A stretch of 64,000 nt of DNA from Myxococcus hansupus. Its GTDB lineage: Bacteria > Myxococcota > Myxococcia > Myxococcales > Myxococcaceae. Positions within the stretch are counted from its first letter, which is position 1; each line of letters opens with the position of its first letter. The DNA is taken from positions 9,398,001 through 9,462,000 of the forward strand of contig NZ_CP012109.1 in NCBI RefSeq assembly GCF_000280925.3, written 5' to 3'. The notes under the pieces were generated by a model. That model saw only the letters and a list, made by a program, of their open reading frames with translations, did not search any database and was not told the DNA's origin. The position numbers and the translations under genes are program-made. Of the stretch, positions 15,948-23,305 are shown one piece after another.

Positions 15948-16783
15948 GCTCGGAGCAGGCCTTTCATCCTCCCGTCGTCACGACGCCGGAGGGCCGGCCG
16001 CTGGACGTCATCGAGATGCGGGGGCTCACGGTGGATTGCATCGTGGGCATCTTCAACCGGGAGCGCACGGTGGCGCAGCCGCTGCGCTTGGACGTGGCGC
16101 TGTTCCTGGACACCCGCGCCGCGGCGGCGGAAGGCAAGCTGGCGCACACGGTGAACTACGGTCGGCTCGCGGGAGAGCTGCGCTTCCTGCTGGAGGCGTG
16201 CCGCTTCGAGCTGTTGGAGTCCGCGGTGGAGACGGTGTGCCGTTACGTGCTGGCGCCGCCCACGGAGGACGTGCAGCGCACACAGGTGCGCGCGGCCACG
16301 GTGCGCGTCACCAAGCCGCTCGCGCTGGGCGGGCTCGCGGTTCCGTCGCTCCAGATTCACCGCACCGCGGAGGAGATGGTGTACGGCCGTGAGGACAAGT
16401 CCTTTGGCCGCGTGGACATCATCCACGAGGGGACGGGGTACGGCGTCTACCGGCTGCGGGTGAAGCCCGGGGGCTCCATCCCTTCGCACGTGCACCAGCA
16501 GATGGAGGAGAGCGAGCTGGTCCTGGGGCCAGGGCTGCTGCTCCAGTTCAAGCCGGTGGCCCGGGGCATGGCCTTCCATTGGCCGCGCGGCTTCGTGCAC
16601 CGCTATGACAACCCGTCGGCGACGGAGCAGACGGTGTTGTGTGTGGACAGGCCCGGCTTCATCCCCTCGGACGAGGTTGAGACGGAGCCGCCGTCCACGG
16701 GCCTGGCGCCTGTGACAGGGCACTCCTATTACCCGCTGGATGAGCCCGCGGTGGCCGGCTCGCCCGCGGAGCACCATCCGTGA
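15944..16783 (+). CDS. folB: Dihydroneopterin aldolase (FolB/FolX)-like domain fused to a cupin
   Basis: 279 residues. Residues ~20-145 match the FolB/FolX fold: IEMRGLTVDCIVGIFNRERT, RLDVALFLDT, and TVNYGRLAGELRFLLEACRF with the conserved Asn-Tyr, followed by VRVTKP. Residues ~160-260 are a cupin-2 type beta barrel (GSIPSHVHQQMEESELVLG, then HWPRGFVHRYDN) with the metal-ligand pattern HxH...E...H. FolB cleaves dihydroneopterin in folate synthesis and FolX epimerises its triphosphate. The coupled FolM-like reductase points to tetrahydrofolate or tetrahydromonapterin synthesis. The cupin fusion is not part of the standard FolB and may add a sensor or a second step. Confidence 0.8.
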   Translation: MSSEQAFHPPVVTTPEGRPLDVIEMRGLTVDCIVGIFNRERTVAQPLRLDVALFLDTRAAAAEGKLAHTVNYGRLAGELRFLLEACRFELLESAVETVCRYVLAPPTEDVQRTQVRAATVRVTKPLALGGLAVPSLQIHRTAEEMVYGREDKSFGRVDIIHEGTGYGVYRLRVKPGGSIPSHVHQQMEESELVLGPGLLLQFKPVARGMAFHWPRGFVHRYDNPSATEQTVLCVDRPGFIPSDEVETEPPSTGLAPVTGHSYYPLDEPAVAGSPAEHHP

Positions 16784-16986
16784 GTGGGGCGGGGCGCGGG
16801 ATTCGGGCGCCCTGCTTCGGGCCCGAGCGCGTCCCGGAGCACCTGCCGCGGGAGGCGTTTGGCGCGGCGGGCACACCCATGACGTGGACTCCCGTGAGCG
16901 CAGCGCATGGGGCGCAGTGGGTCACCGGTGGTGGGATGGGCGTACCCATGACGTGGCCCCCAAGGAGCGCATCACATGAGCCCTGA
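16780..16986 (+). CDS. Possible 68-residue ORF bridging folB-cupin and SDR genes (or duplicated leader)
   Basis: A GTG at 16780 overlaps the folB-cupin stop (GTGA), and the frame ends at 16984-16986, inside the next gene start. It encodes MSGAGRGIRAPCFGPERV, then AAGTPMTWTPVSA and QWVTGGGMGVPMTWPPRSA. About 79% of codons end in G or C by my count, somewhat low for this genome. The MTW(T/P)P motif occurs twice because the DNA is a degenerate duplication of the following SDR gene's 5' end. It could therefore be a real small gene or just readable spacer. Confidence 0.25.
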   Translation: MSGAGRGIRAPCFGPERVPEHLPREAFGAAGTPMTWTPVSAAHGAQWVTGGGMGVPMTWPPRSASHEP

Positions 16987-17035
16987 CGTGGGGACTCGGA
17001 AGGTCCTTATCACCGGTGGCGGGACGGGCATTGGC
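16879..17035 (+). repeat. Degenerate duplication of the SDR gene 5' end
   Basis: ATGACGTGG occurs at 16879 and 16948. TCACCGGTGGTGGGATGGGC at 16922 matches TCACCGGTGGCGGGACGGGC at 17010 in the genuine Rossmann-loop coding sequence (18 of 20 bases). Copy one thus carries an initiation-like segment and the glycine-loop segment ahead of the real gene, separated by indels. The pattern fits a partial tandem duplication that decayed. Confidence 0.5.
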
Positions 17036-17758
17036 CGGGCGGTGGCGGAGGCGCTGCTTCGTGCTGGTGGCCGGGTGGTGGTGACGGGCCGTCGCGCGGA
17101 GGTGCTGGAGTCGTTGGCGGCCCAGTGGCCGGGACAGGCCTTCGCGCTGCCGTGTGACCTGGCCTCGCCGGAAGCCCGAGACGGGCTGCTGCGCCGTGCC
17201 TCCACGCTGCTGGACGGCCTCGACGGTTTCGTTCACAGCGCGGGGCAGGTGGTGCATCAGCCGCCCGGCCACATTGGCGAAGACGCGCTGCGAGCCCAGC
17301 TCGAGGTCAACCTCGTCGCGCCGTTGCGGCTGGGCGAGCAGGCCCTGGAGGTCCTGGAGCCGGGCGGCGCACAGGTGTTCATCGCCTCCACGCTGGCCAC
17401 GCGGCCCGTCCTCACCAGCGCGGTGTACAGCGCGGCGAAGGCGGGCCTGCTCCAGGTGATGAAGGTGCTGGCGCTGGCCGGTGCCGCGAGGGGCGTGCGC
17501 GCCAGCGCGGTGCTCCCGGGCGTCGTCGAGACGGACATGGTGCGCGAGGTGCGCCTGGCCCCCGGCGAAGGGCCGCTGTCCGAATCCGAGGCCCTGCGGC
17601 GCCAGGAAGCCCAGCTAGCGGGACTGCGGGCCCTGCATCCGCTCGGCCGGCTGGGGCGTCCCGAGGACGTGGCCGAGGCGGTGCGCTACCTGCTGGGCGC
17701 GTCCTGGATTTCCGGTTCCGAGCTGGTGTTGGACGGGGGGCTACTGCTGCGGGAGTGA
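16976..17758 (+). CDS. SDR-family oxidoreductase
   Basis: 260 residues, classical short-chain dehydrogenase. The cofactor loop is TGGGTGIG (near residues 13-20), the Asn-Ala-Gly is replaced by HSAG, the active Ser lies in FIASTLA, and the Tyr-x-x-x-Lys is YSAAKAG. The C-terminus SGSELVLDGGLLLRE is the usual SDR end. TGRRAEVLESLA after beta2 suggests NADP preference. The substrate is unknown. Start ATG 16976 has AAGGAG upstream. It follows the pterin pair in the same direction and may be co-transcribed. Its 5' end appears partly duplicated upstream (16879-16946). Confidence 0.85.
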   Translation: MSPDVGTRKVLITGGGTGIGRAVAEALLRAGGRVVVTGRRAEVLESLAAQWPGQAFALPCDLASPEARDGLLRRASTLLDGLDGFVHSAGQVVHQPPGHIGEDALRAQLEVNLVAPLRLGEQALEVLEPGGAQVFIASTLATRPVLTSAVYSAAKAGLLQVMKVLALAGAARGVRASAVLPGVVETDMVREVRLAPGEGPLSESEALRRQEAQLAGLRALHPLGRLGRPEDVAEAVRYLLGASWISGSELVLDGGLLLRE

Positions 17759-17798
17759 GGCGCGGTATGACGCGGCCTCGGCTCACAAGGACGGCAGG

Positions 17799-18548
17799 AT
17801 GCTCCTCGACAGACGGCTACAGCTCTTCGTGGTGTTGGCGGGAGTGTTCGTCACCTCCCTGGTGGTGGGCGACATCATCGGGGTGAAGCTGTTCGAGGCG
17901 CAGGTGGGGCCGGTGGTGGCGGTGATGTCCATCGGCATGCTGCCCTTCCCGGTGACGTTCCTCCTCACGGACATCCTCAACGAGTTCTACGGGAAGAAAG
18001 CCGCCCGCTTCGTGACGTGGGTGGGCTTCTTCATGGCCATCTTCGCCTTCATCGTGATTGCCATCGCGGTGCAGGTGCCGTGGGCGCCGCTGACGCGCGC
18101 GGAGGGCTACACGGGCGCGGTGGAGAACTCGTTCAACAACGTGTTCGGCGGCTCGCAGCGCATCCTCATCGCGTCGATGATTGCGTACCTGGTCGGCCAG
18201 TTCTGCGACATCGCCATCTTCAACGGGCTCAAGCGGCTGACGCGCAACCGCCTGCTGTGGGTGCGCGCGACGGGCTCCACGCTGGTGTCGCAGCTCATCG
18301 ACACGGTGGTGGTGCAGTACGTGGCGTGGACGGGCGTGCTGCCCAACGACACCATCATCAGCATCATCTACACGTCGTACGTGGTGAAGGTGCTGGTCGC
18401 GGTGGGCCTGACGCCCTTCATCTACCTGGGCCACGCCTTCGTGGAGCGCAAGCTGGGCATCGCCCCCGTGGTGCTGGGAGAGAATGGCGAACCCATTGCC
18501 CCGCCCGCGCCGCCGGTCAGCCAGGAGGAGCAGTCCCGCGCGGCCTGA
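17799..18548 (+). CDS. yhhQ: Queuosine precursor transporter (YhhQ/DUF165)
   Basis: 249 residues with about six membrane helices and the family signatures: VGDIIGVKLFEA, LPFPVTFLLTDILNEFYGKK (the conserved T-D-x-x-N-E-x-Y-G motif), then FDIAIF-like VGQFCDIAIFNGLKR and GSTLVSQLIDTVVV. This family imports preQ0/preQ1, precursors of the tRNA modification queuosine. A Pro/Glu-rich cytosolic tail (about 25 residues) follows the last helix. A queD gene lies 4 kb away on the other strand, giving the region both import and synthesis genes. Confidence 0.92.
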   Translation: MLLDRRLQLFVVLAGVFVTSLVVGDIIGVKLFEAQVGPVVAVMSIGMLPFPVTFLLTDILNEFYGKKAARFVTWVGFFMAIFAFIVIAIAVQVPWAPLTRAEGYTGAVENSFNNVFGGSQRILIASMIAYLVGQFCDIAIFNGLKRLTRNRLLWVRATGSTLVSQLIDTVVVQYVAWTGVLPNDTIISIIYTSYVVKVLVAVGLTPFIYLGHAFVERKLGIAPVVLGENGEPIAPPAPPVSQEEQSRAA

Positions 18549-18557
18549 GCGCGGGAC
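18533..18557. terminator. Perfect 9-bp hairpin between convergent genes
   Basis: GTCCCGCGC at 18533 pairs perfectly with GCGCGGGAC at 18549, leaving a 7-nt loop that contains the yhhQ stop codon. The two convergent genes are only 16 bp apart, so it probably ends transcription in both directions. There is no U tract. Confidence 0.55.
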
Positions 18558-18564
18558 GCCGGTC

Positions 18565-19479
18565 TCAGTCCGCTGAACGCAGCAGGGCGGAGAGGATGTC
18601 CGTCCAGTGCGAGTAGAGGGAGAAGTGCCCGCCGCCGGGGTGGAAGCGGGGCACCGCGCGCGGAATCCGGGCGGCGAGGTACTGCCCCATCTGTGGCGGG
18701 ACGATGCTGTCGCCCTCCCAGTACCAGAGGTCCACCTCGGTCCGAATCTCCTCCAAGGGGACGTTCCACGGCTGCGCGAGGATGTGCGCCTCGCGCCGCA
18801 TGCCCGCGACGCCCTTGCGCGTGGCCTCGTAGCGCCAGCCCTGCACCTGCGCGGCGATGCGAGGGTCCGCGAGCACCGTGCGGTCATCCGCCGACGCCTG
18901 GGAGCGCAGGCCCGCGAGCGCCCGCGCGGGATTCGCGCGCACCTGCCGGTCGTGCATGGCCATCATCGGATGCAGCAGCCACTCCGGCCACGCGGCCATG
19001 GCGTACGCGGTGCGGTAGTCCCGGTTCACCCCCGCCATGGCCCCTGGCCGCGCGAGCGGCGCCGCGCCCGAGACGAGCGCCGCGCGGGTGATGCGCTCAC
19101 CCAGCTTCCACGCGGACGCGGCCACGTAGGGCCCTCCCGCGGACACGCCGAAGAGGGCGAAGCGGTCAATCTTCAGCGCGTTGGCGAGCTGCTCCAAGTC
19201 ATTGGGGAAGTCGAGCAGCGTGCGGCCGGATTGGTAGTCCGACAGGCCATACCCTGGCCGGTCCGGAGCGATGAGGCGCACGCCCAGCGCATGGGTGAGC
19301 CGGTCATCCGGGTGGCGCATGTGGCGCGAGCCTGGGTTGCCGTGGATGAAGAACACGGGCGTTCCGCTCAAGTCCCCGGACTCGACGTAGGCCAGCCGCC
19401 GGCCATCCCTCAAGTGGAGGACGCCTTCACGGACCTGCACGCCCCGGGCTTCGGTGTCGGTGTCGGACGCGACGTTCAT
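18565..19479 (-). CDS. Alpha/beta hydrolase downstream of PhaC
   Basis: 304 residues. The hydrolase signatures are FFIHGNPGSR (oxyanion loop), PDRPGYGLSDY, FGVSAGGPY (nucleophile Ser) and the terminal GGGHFSLYSHW (His). The acid is probably Asp in YWEGDSIVP. The start ATG 19479 overlaps the phaC stop by four bases (ATGA), so it is the third gene of the PHA operon. Inferred role: an esterase or depolymerase-like enzyme acting on a hydroxyacyl substrate, but no polymer-binding feature is visible. Confidence 0.85.
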   Translation of the reverse strand: MNVASDTDTEARGVQVREGVLHLRDGRRLAYVESGDLSGTPVFFIHGNPGSRHMRHPDDRLTHALGVRLIAPDRPGYGLSDYQSGRTLLDFPNDLEQLANALKIDRFALFGVSAGGPYVAASAWKLGERITRAALVSGAAPLARPGAMAGVNRDYRTAYAMAAWPEWLLHPMMAMHDRQVRANPARALAGLRSQASADDRTVLADPRIAAQVQGWRYEATRKGVAGMRREAHILAQPWNVPLEEIRTEVDLWYWEGDSIVPPQMGQYLAARIPRAVPRFHPGGGHFSLYSHWTDILSALLRSAD

Positions 19480-20600
19480 GGTTCCATCGGCTTCGAGCGC
19501 GCGGCGATCCACGCGGAAATGGAGGGCCACACCTGCGTCGAGCCCTTGCTCGAGGCGGACAGGCCGATGTGTCCCACGGGGTAGCGCCGCGTCTCGACGT
19601 CCTTCGAGCCCACCAGCGACGGCAGGGGCTCGCTCATGGCGGGCAGCGCGATGGTGTCGTGCTCGGCGATGACGTTGAGGATGGAGCACTGGATGCGGCT
19701 CAGGTCCACGCGCTCGCCGCCCACTTCCATGAGGCCCTGGGGGAACAGGTTCTGCTGGTAGCAGTCCTTGATGTATTGCCGGTAGACCTCGCCCGGGAAT
19801 GGGACGGGGTCGGCGCCCCAGCGCTCCATGGCGAGGAACGTGGTGACGAAGTCCGGGTCATCGATGCGGCGGCACACCTCCAGCCAGCGGGTGAGGCGCT
19901 GCACCGGCGCGGCCATCAGGAAGCCGCTCTCCAGCACGGGCGTGGGCACGTTGCCGTAGGCGTCCACCAGTGAGTCCACGTCGAAGTGGTTGGCGGACGT
20001 CCACAGCGTGTAGAGGCCGCCCTTGCTGAAGTCCACGGGCGTGGCCTGGGCCACCAGGTTGCGGACGCCCTCGGGGTACAGCGAGGTGTACGCCAGCGCC
20101 ATGGTGCCGCCCATGCAGTAGCCGTAGAGCGTCAGCTCCCGGCTCTTGCTCACGCGCAGCGTCCACCGCACCGCCGTCTGGATGAGGCCGCCGAGCAGGT
20201 CATCCCAGGTGAGCCGCTCCTCGTCCTGGCCGGGCACGCCCCAGTCGATGGCGTAGACGTCGTAGCCCTCACGGGTGAGGTGCTCGATGAGGCTGCGCCC
20301 CGGCAGGAAGTCGAGGATGTACCAGCGATTGATGAGCGAATAGACGAACAGGATGGGCGTGCGGTGCCGCCGCCGCGGGGCCGCGTAGCGCAAGAGCCGC
20401 ATGCTGCCGCGCGTGTACACGACGGTGTGCGGGGTGGCGCTGACGGGGGGCTCGCGGACGCCGGAGGCCCGTTCGATGAAGGGCTTGAGGTACGGGTACG
20501 GATTGAAGGGCCGCGACTTGAGCGCGTGCGCGACGGCGCGGGTCAGCTCGACCTGGCCGGTGACGAATGAGCGAAGACGCTGGGGCGTGGACGCGGGCAT
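19476..20600 (-). CDS. phaC: Class III poly(3-hydroxyalkanoate) synthase subunit PhaC
   Basis: 374 residues, the length of class III (and IV) PhaC rather than the ~560 residues of class I. The lipase-like box is GYCMGG (Cys162 nucleophile), with Asp315 in AEHDT and His344 in PVGHIG completing the triad. Characteristic stretches ILFVYSLINRWYILDF and VYAIDWGVPGQDE are present. The enzyme polymerises (R)-hydroxyacyl-CoA into storage granules. It follows a small coiled-coil gene by two bases and overlaps the hydrolase gene (ATGA), forming a three-gene leftward operon. Confidence 0.93.
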   Translation of the reverse strand: MPASTPQRLRSFVTGQVELTRAVAHALKSRPFNPYPYLKPFIERASGVREPPVSATPHTVVYTRGSMRLLRYAAPRRRHRTPILFVYSLINRWYILDFLPGRSLIEHLTREGYDVYAIDWGVPGQDEERLTWDDLLGGLIQTAVRWTLRVSKSRELTLYGYCMGGTMALAYTSLYPEGVRNLVAQATPVDFSKGGLYTLWTSANHFDVDSLVDAYGNVPTPVLESGFLMAAPVQRLTRWLEVCRRIDDPDFVTTFLAMERWGADPVPFPGEVYRQYIKDCYQQNLFPQGLMEVGGERVDLSRIQCSILNVIAEHDTIALPAMSEPLPSLVGSKDVETRRYPVGHIGLSASSKGSTQVWPSISAWIAARSKPMEP

Positions 20601-20601
20601 G

Positions 20602-21051
20602 TCAGCGGCGGCGCTTGGAGGGCGCGCGCTCCTTGGGGGTGGGCTCGGGGGACTCGGGCTTGGCTTCGGGCTCCGCGACTTCCTGGCGGTGGAGCAGGTC
20701 CACCACCAGCTCCAACTGGGTGCCGAGCGCCTCGACCTGGTCGTTCATCCGGCGGAGCTGATCGCGCAGGTTCTCCACCTCGGACGTGGTGGGCAGGCGC
20801 AGCGTGCGCAGGGCGCCCTCCACCAGGCCGTTGCGGCGGATGCGCGCGTTGAAGCCCTGGCGCATGAGGGAGCCGCTGACGCGCAGGTAGGCGGGGCTCT
20901 CGGTGACTTTCGCGGCGGCGCGGGTGAGTCCCTGCTCGGCGCGGGTGAACACCTTGCCGGTGCGCGTGTCCGGGTGGGTGAGGTGGCCCAACAGCTTCAG
21001 GCCGCGGGCGAGGAGCCCCTGGGACGGCGGCGGTCGTTCCGGCTGACTCAT
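20602..21051 (-). CDS. PhaE-like accessory subunit
   Basis: 149 residues. A central helical segment (SEVENLRDQLRRMNDQVEAL, then GTQLELVVDLLHRQE) is a heptad-patterned coiled coil like the C-terminus of PhaE/PhaR, and the tail is Pro/Glu/Lys-rich (PEPTPKERAPSKRRR). Class III PhaC needs a PhaE partner, and this gene ends two bases before phaC begins, so the assignment rests largely on position. It is much shorter than classical PhaE (~360 residues). A phasin-like granule protein is the alternative. Confidence 0.65.
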   Translation of the reverse strand: MSQPERPPPSQGLLARGLKLLGHLTHPDTRTGKVFTRAEQGLTRAAAKVTESPAYLRVSGSLMRQGFNARIRRNGLVEGALRTLRLPTTSEVENLRDQLRRMNDQVEALGTQLELVVDLLHRQEVAEPEAKPESPEPTPKERAPSKRRR

Positions 21052-21090
21052 GGGCGGCAGGTTATCCCAACGCGCGCCGCCACCAGGGCC

Positions 21091-21654
21091 TCATCGCTCC
21101 CAAAGTGAACCAAGCTTCAACTTGCCTGCTTCAAAAGGTTCGGCATGAACGGTGGCGCTGCCCGTATGTGCACCCAGCCGGTGCCAGCGCTCTCGTTCCC
21201 GCCGGTAGATTTCGAGGAGCTGGATGCGCGGGTCCACGAGCCACAGATGGTTCACGCCCTCGCGGGCGTAGAGCGTCATCTTCCGAGACCGGTCCACGGC
21301 TTCGGTCGACGGAGACAGGACCTCGCAGAGCCAGTCGGGGGCAAGCTCCACGCCCACCACGTCTGGAATCTCCGGCATGCGCTCGCGTCTCCACCCGGCA
21401 AGGTCGGGCACGAGCACGTTGCCACCGAGGTGCAGTTCTGGCTCAGGGAGGATGACCCATCCGCCCGGGCCTTCCCCTCCGAGCTCCAGGTCGAACGGCG
21501 CCAGTTGTTGGCCGAGCCGGATGGCCGCCCTACCGTGCATCATCCTCGGACGGGGGCTGACATGCAGCTCACCCTCGATGATTTCTCCGACGACATGCGG
21601 GGGGAGGCGCTCCAACGCCTCGTACACCTGCTCTGGCGGTGGCTTGTCACCCAT
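21091..21654 (-). CDS. Uma2-family (DUF820) putative endonuclease
   Basis: About 187 residues from ATG 21654 (MGDKPPPEQVYEALERLPP); in-frame ATGs at 21726 and 21744 are also possible and none has a clear ribosome-binding site. The PD-(D/E)xK-like core is visible: GEIIEGELHVSPRPR, PEPELHLGGNVLVPDLAGW, APDWLCEVLSPSTEAVDRSRK (split here: E then K), and the terminal YAREGVNHLWLVDP. These proteins are numerous in myxobacteria and cyanobacteria. A nuclease activity is predicted from the fold, but no biological role is established. Confidence 0.85.
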   Translation of the reverse strand: MGDKPPPEQVYEALERLPPHVVGEIIEGELHVSPRPRMMHGRAAIRLGQQLAPFDLELGGEGPGGWVILPEPELHLGGNVLVPDLAGWRRERMPEIPDVVGVELAPDWLCEVLSPSTEAVDRSRKMTLYAREGVNHLWLVDPRIQLLEIYRRERERWHRLGAHTGSATVHAEPFEAGKLKLGSLWER

Positions 21655-21792
21655 GCCCCCAGGATGCGGCCATGCCTGGGGCCTCGCAAGTCGCACCGCT
21701 TCTTGTCCGTGGATGGCTTCGCTCATGTGTCGAGCATGCGCCATACCTCTGACATCCTTCGGGGAGTAGAAAACCCCAGAGGTCCTCTCGGC

Positions 21793-22542
21793 TCAGCCCT
21801 GCCGCTTCACCGGCAGCGGTCCGAAGGACTGTGACACCGGCATCAACGACATGACGTTGATGTTCACGTGCGCGGGCCGGGTGGCCACCCAGTGCACCGC
21901 GTCCGCGATGTCCTCGGGCGTCAGCGCCTGGGTGTTGGCGTAGACGGAGGCGGCGCGCGTGTCGTCGCCCTTGAAGCGGACGCTGGAGAACTCCGTGCCG
22001 CCCACGAGCCCCGGCTCGATGTCCGTTACCCGCACCGCGGTGCCATGGAGGTCCGCGCGCAGGTTGAGGCTGAACTGGTGCACGAAGGCCTTGGTGGCGC
22101 CGTACACGTTGCCACCCGGATAGGGCCACTCCGCTGCCACCGAGCCCATGTTGATGACGTGGCCCCGGTTGCGCGCCACCATGCCGGGCAGCACCGCGTG
22201 CGTGCAGTACAGGAGCCCCTTCACGTTGGTGTCCACCATCGTGTCCCAGTCCTCCAAGCGCGCCGACTGCGCGGGGTCCAACCCCAGCGCCAGGCCCGCG
22301 TTGTTGACCAGCACGTCCACGTCCGCGAAGTCAGCGGGCAACGAGCGGACGGTCCGCTCCACGGCCTCACGGTCCGTGATGTCGAGCGTCAGGGGGAGCA
22401 CCCGCTCGCCCAGCTCGGCGCGCAGGGCCTCCAGCCGCTCGGTGCGGCGCCCGGTGGCGATGACGCGCGCCCCGTCCTGGATGAAGCGCCGGGCCATGGC
22501 CAACCCGAATCCCGCGGTGGCGCCGGTAATCAGTACATTCAT
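21793..22542 (-). CDS. SDR-family oxidoreductase, YdfG-like
   Basis: 249 residues. It shows VLITGATAGFGLAMARRF (cofactor loop), ATGRRTERLEAL (NADP-type Arg-Arg), VLVNNAGLALG, INMGSVAAEWPYPGGNVY with the active Ser, and VYGATKAFV (Tyr-Lys). The WxYPGGxVYGATKAFVxQFSLNLR context is that of YdfG-type NADP-dependent 3-hydroxy acid (serine) dehydrogenases. It is leftward, 39 bp from queD, and may share a transcript with it. Confidence 0.9.
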   Translation of the reverse strand: MNVLITGATAGFGLAMARRFIQDGARVIATGRRTERLEALRAELGERVLPLTLDITDREAVERTVRSLPADFADVDVLVNNAGLALGLDPAQSARLEDWDTMVDTNVKGLLYCTHAVLPGMVARNRGHVINMGSVAAEWPYPGGNVYGATKAFVHQFSLNLRADLHGTAVRVTDIEPGLVGGTEFSSVRFKGDDTRAASVYANTQALTPEDIADAVHWVATRPAHVNINVMSLMPVSQSFGPLPVKRQG

Positions 22543-22581
22543 GACACACCCCTCTGGGAGCCAGCGCCGGGAGGGGCCGGC

Positions 22582-22944
22582 TCAGTCGTCTTCACCCTGA
22601 TAGATGCAGCCGCTGGTGCACGTCTCACGGACGACCACCCGGCTGAGCAGGGGAAGGCCTGGACGCAGGCGCTTCCAGATCCACCGCGACAGGTTCTCGC
22701 TGGTGGGGTTCTCCAGGCCCTCAATCTCGTTGAGGTAGTAGTGGTCCAGCTTGAGCCGCACGGGCTCGAAGGACTCCTTGATGTCCGAGAAGTCCATCAC
22801 CCACCCGGACTGCTCGCCCACGGGGCCTCGCACGTGGACTTCCACCCGGTAGCTGTGGCCGTGGAGCCGGCTGCACTTGTGCCCCGGCGGCACGTTGGGA
22901 AGCCGGTGCGCGGCCTCGAAGGTGAATTCCTTGAAGATGTCCAA
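22582..22944 (-). CDS. queD: 6-carboxytetrahydropterin synthase QueD
   Basis: 120 residues, normal for QueD. The zinc ligands His13 (FEAAHRLP), His28 and His30 (RLHGHSYR), the catalytic Cys24 (GHKCSRL), and the terminal ETCTSGCIYQGED are all present. It converts dihydroneopterin triphosphate to 6-carboxytetrahydropterin, the second step toward queuosine and preQ0. A queuosine-precursor transporter gene lies at 17799. The stretch 22945-23305 (361 bp) upstream holds the promoter and no convincing gene. Confidence 0.95.
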   Translation of the reverse strand: MDIFKEFTFEAAHRLPNVPPGHKCSRLHGHSYRVEVHVRGPVGEQSGWVMDFSDIKESFEPVRLKLDHYYLNEIEGLENPTSENLSRWIWKRLRPGLPLLSRVVVRETCTSGCIYQGEDD

Positions 22945-23305
22945 GGCGTCTCCTGACTGCGGGTGGAAGGCGGCTCATATCCCGCGCGCTCCTCCTGACG
23001 TCAAGGTACGCCCTGCCGCCCTGAAGGAAGCCCTTCGTGAACTCGCGCTCGGCACTCTCGCCTGGAATGGCGACGGCCAACACGAGGAGCCTCAGTCACC
23101 GCAGTTATTCCGGGATATGCCGGACTGGAGATGGCGCCCATCATCCTTCCTTCAATGGGGGGAGTCGGTGGGTGGACAGCGCACAGGCTTGGTTAGGGGG
23201 CGCACCTTCGTGCCTCCCCATCGACGAAGGTTTCACCGACACCCTCGCGTCTGAGCATTCCCTTGCTCCCTGGCCGACGGCTCCGCCGCTGGGTAGGGGG
23301 CTTGC
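22945..23305. other. Non-coding gap between queD and YhcG-type nuclease
   Basis: 361 bp with slightly lower G+C than the flanks. Short frames exist on the plus strand (one runs to 23254), but their translation is Arg/Pro-rich with no domain or good start. It must contain the queD promoter region and the 3' end of the nuclease transcript. I see no palindrome or strong terminator. Confidence 0.5.

Noticed and set aside
22877..23254. 125-codon plus-strand frame in the queD-nuclease gap
   Set aside because: Starts inside queD antisense, Arg/Pro-rich, no domain and no ribosome site.
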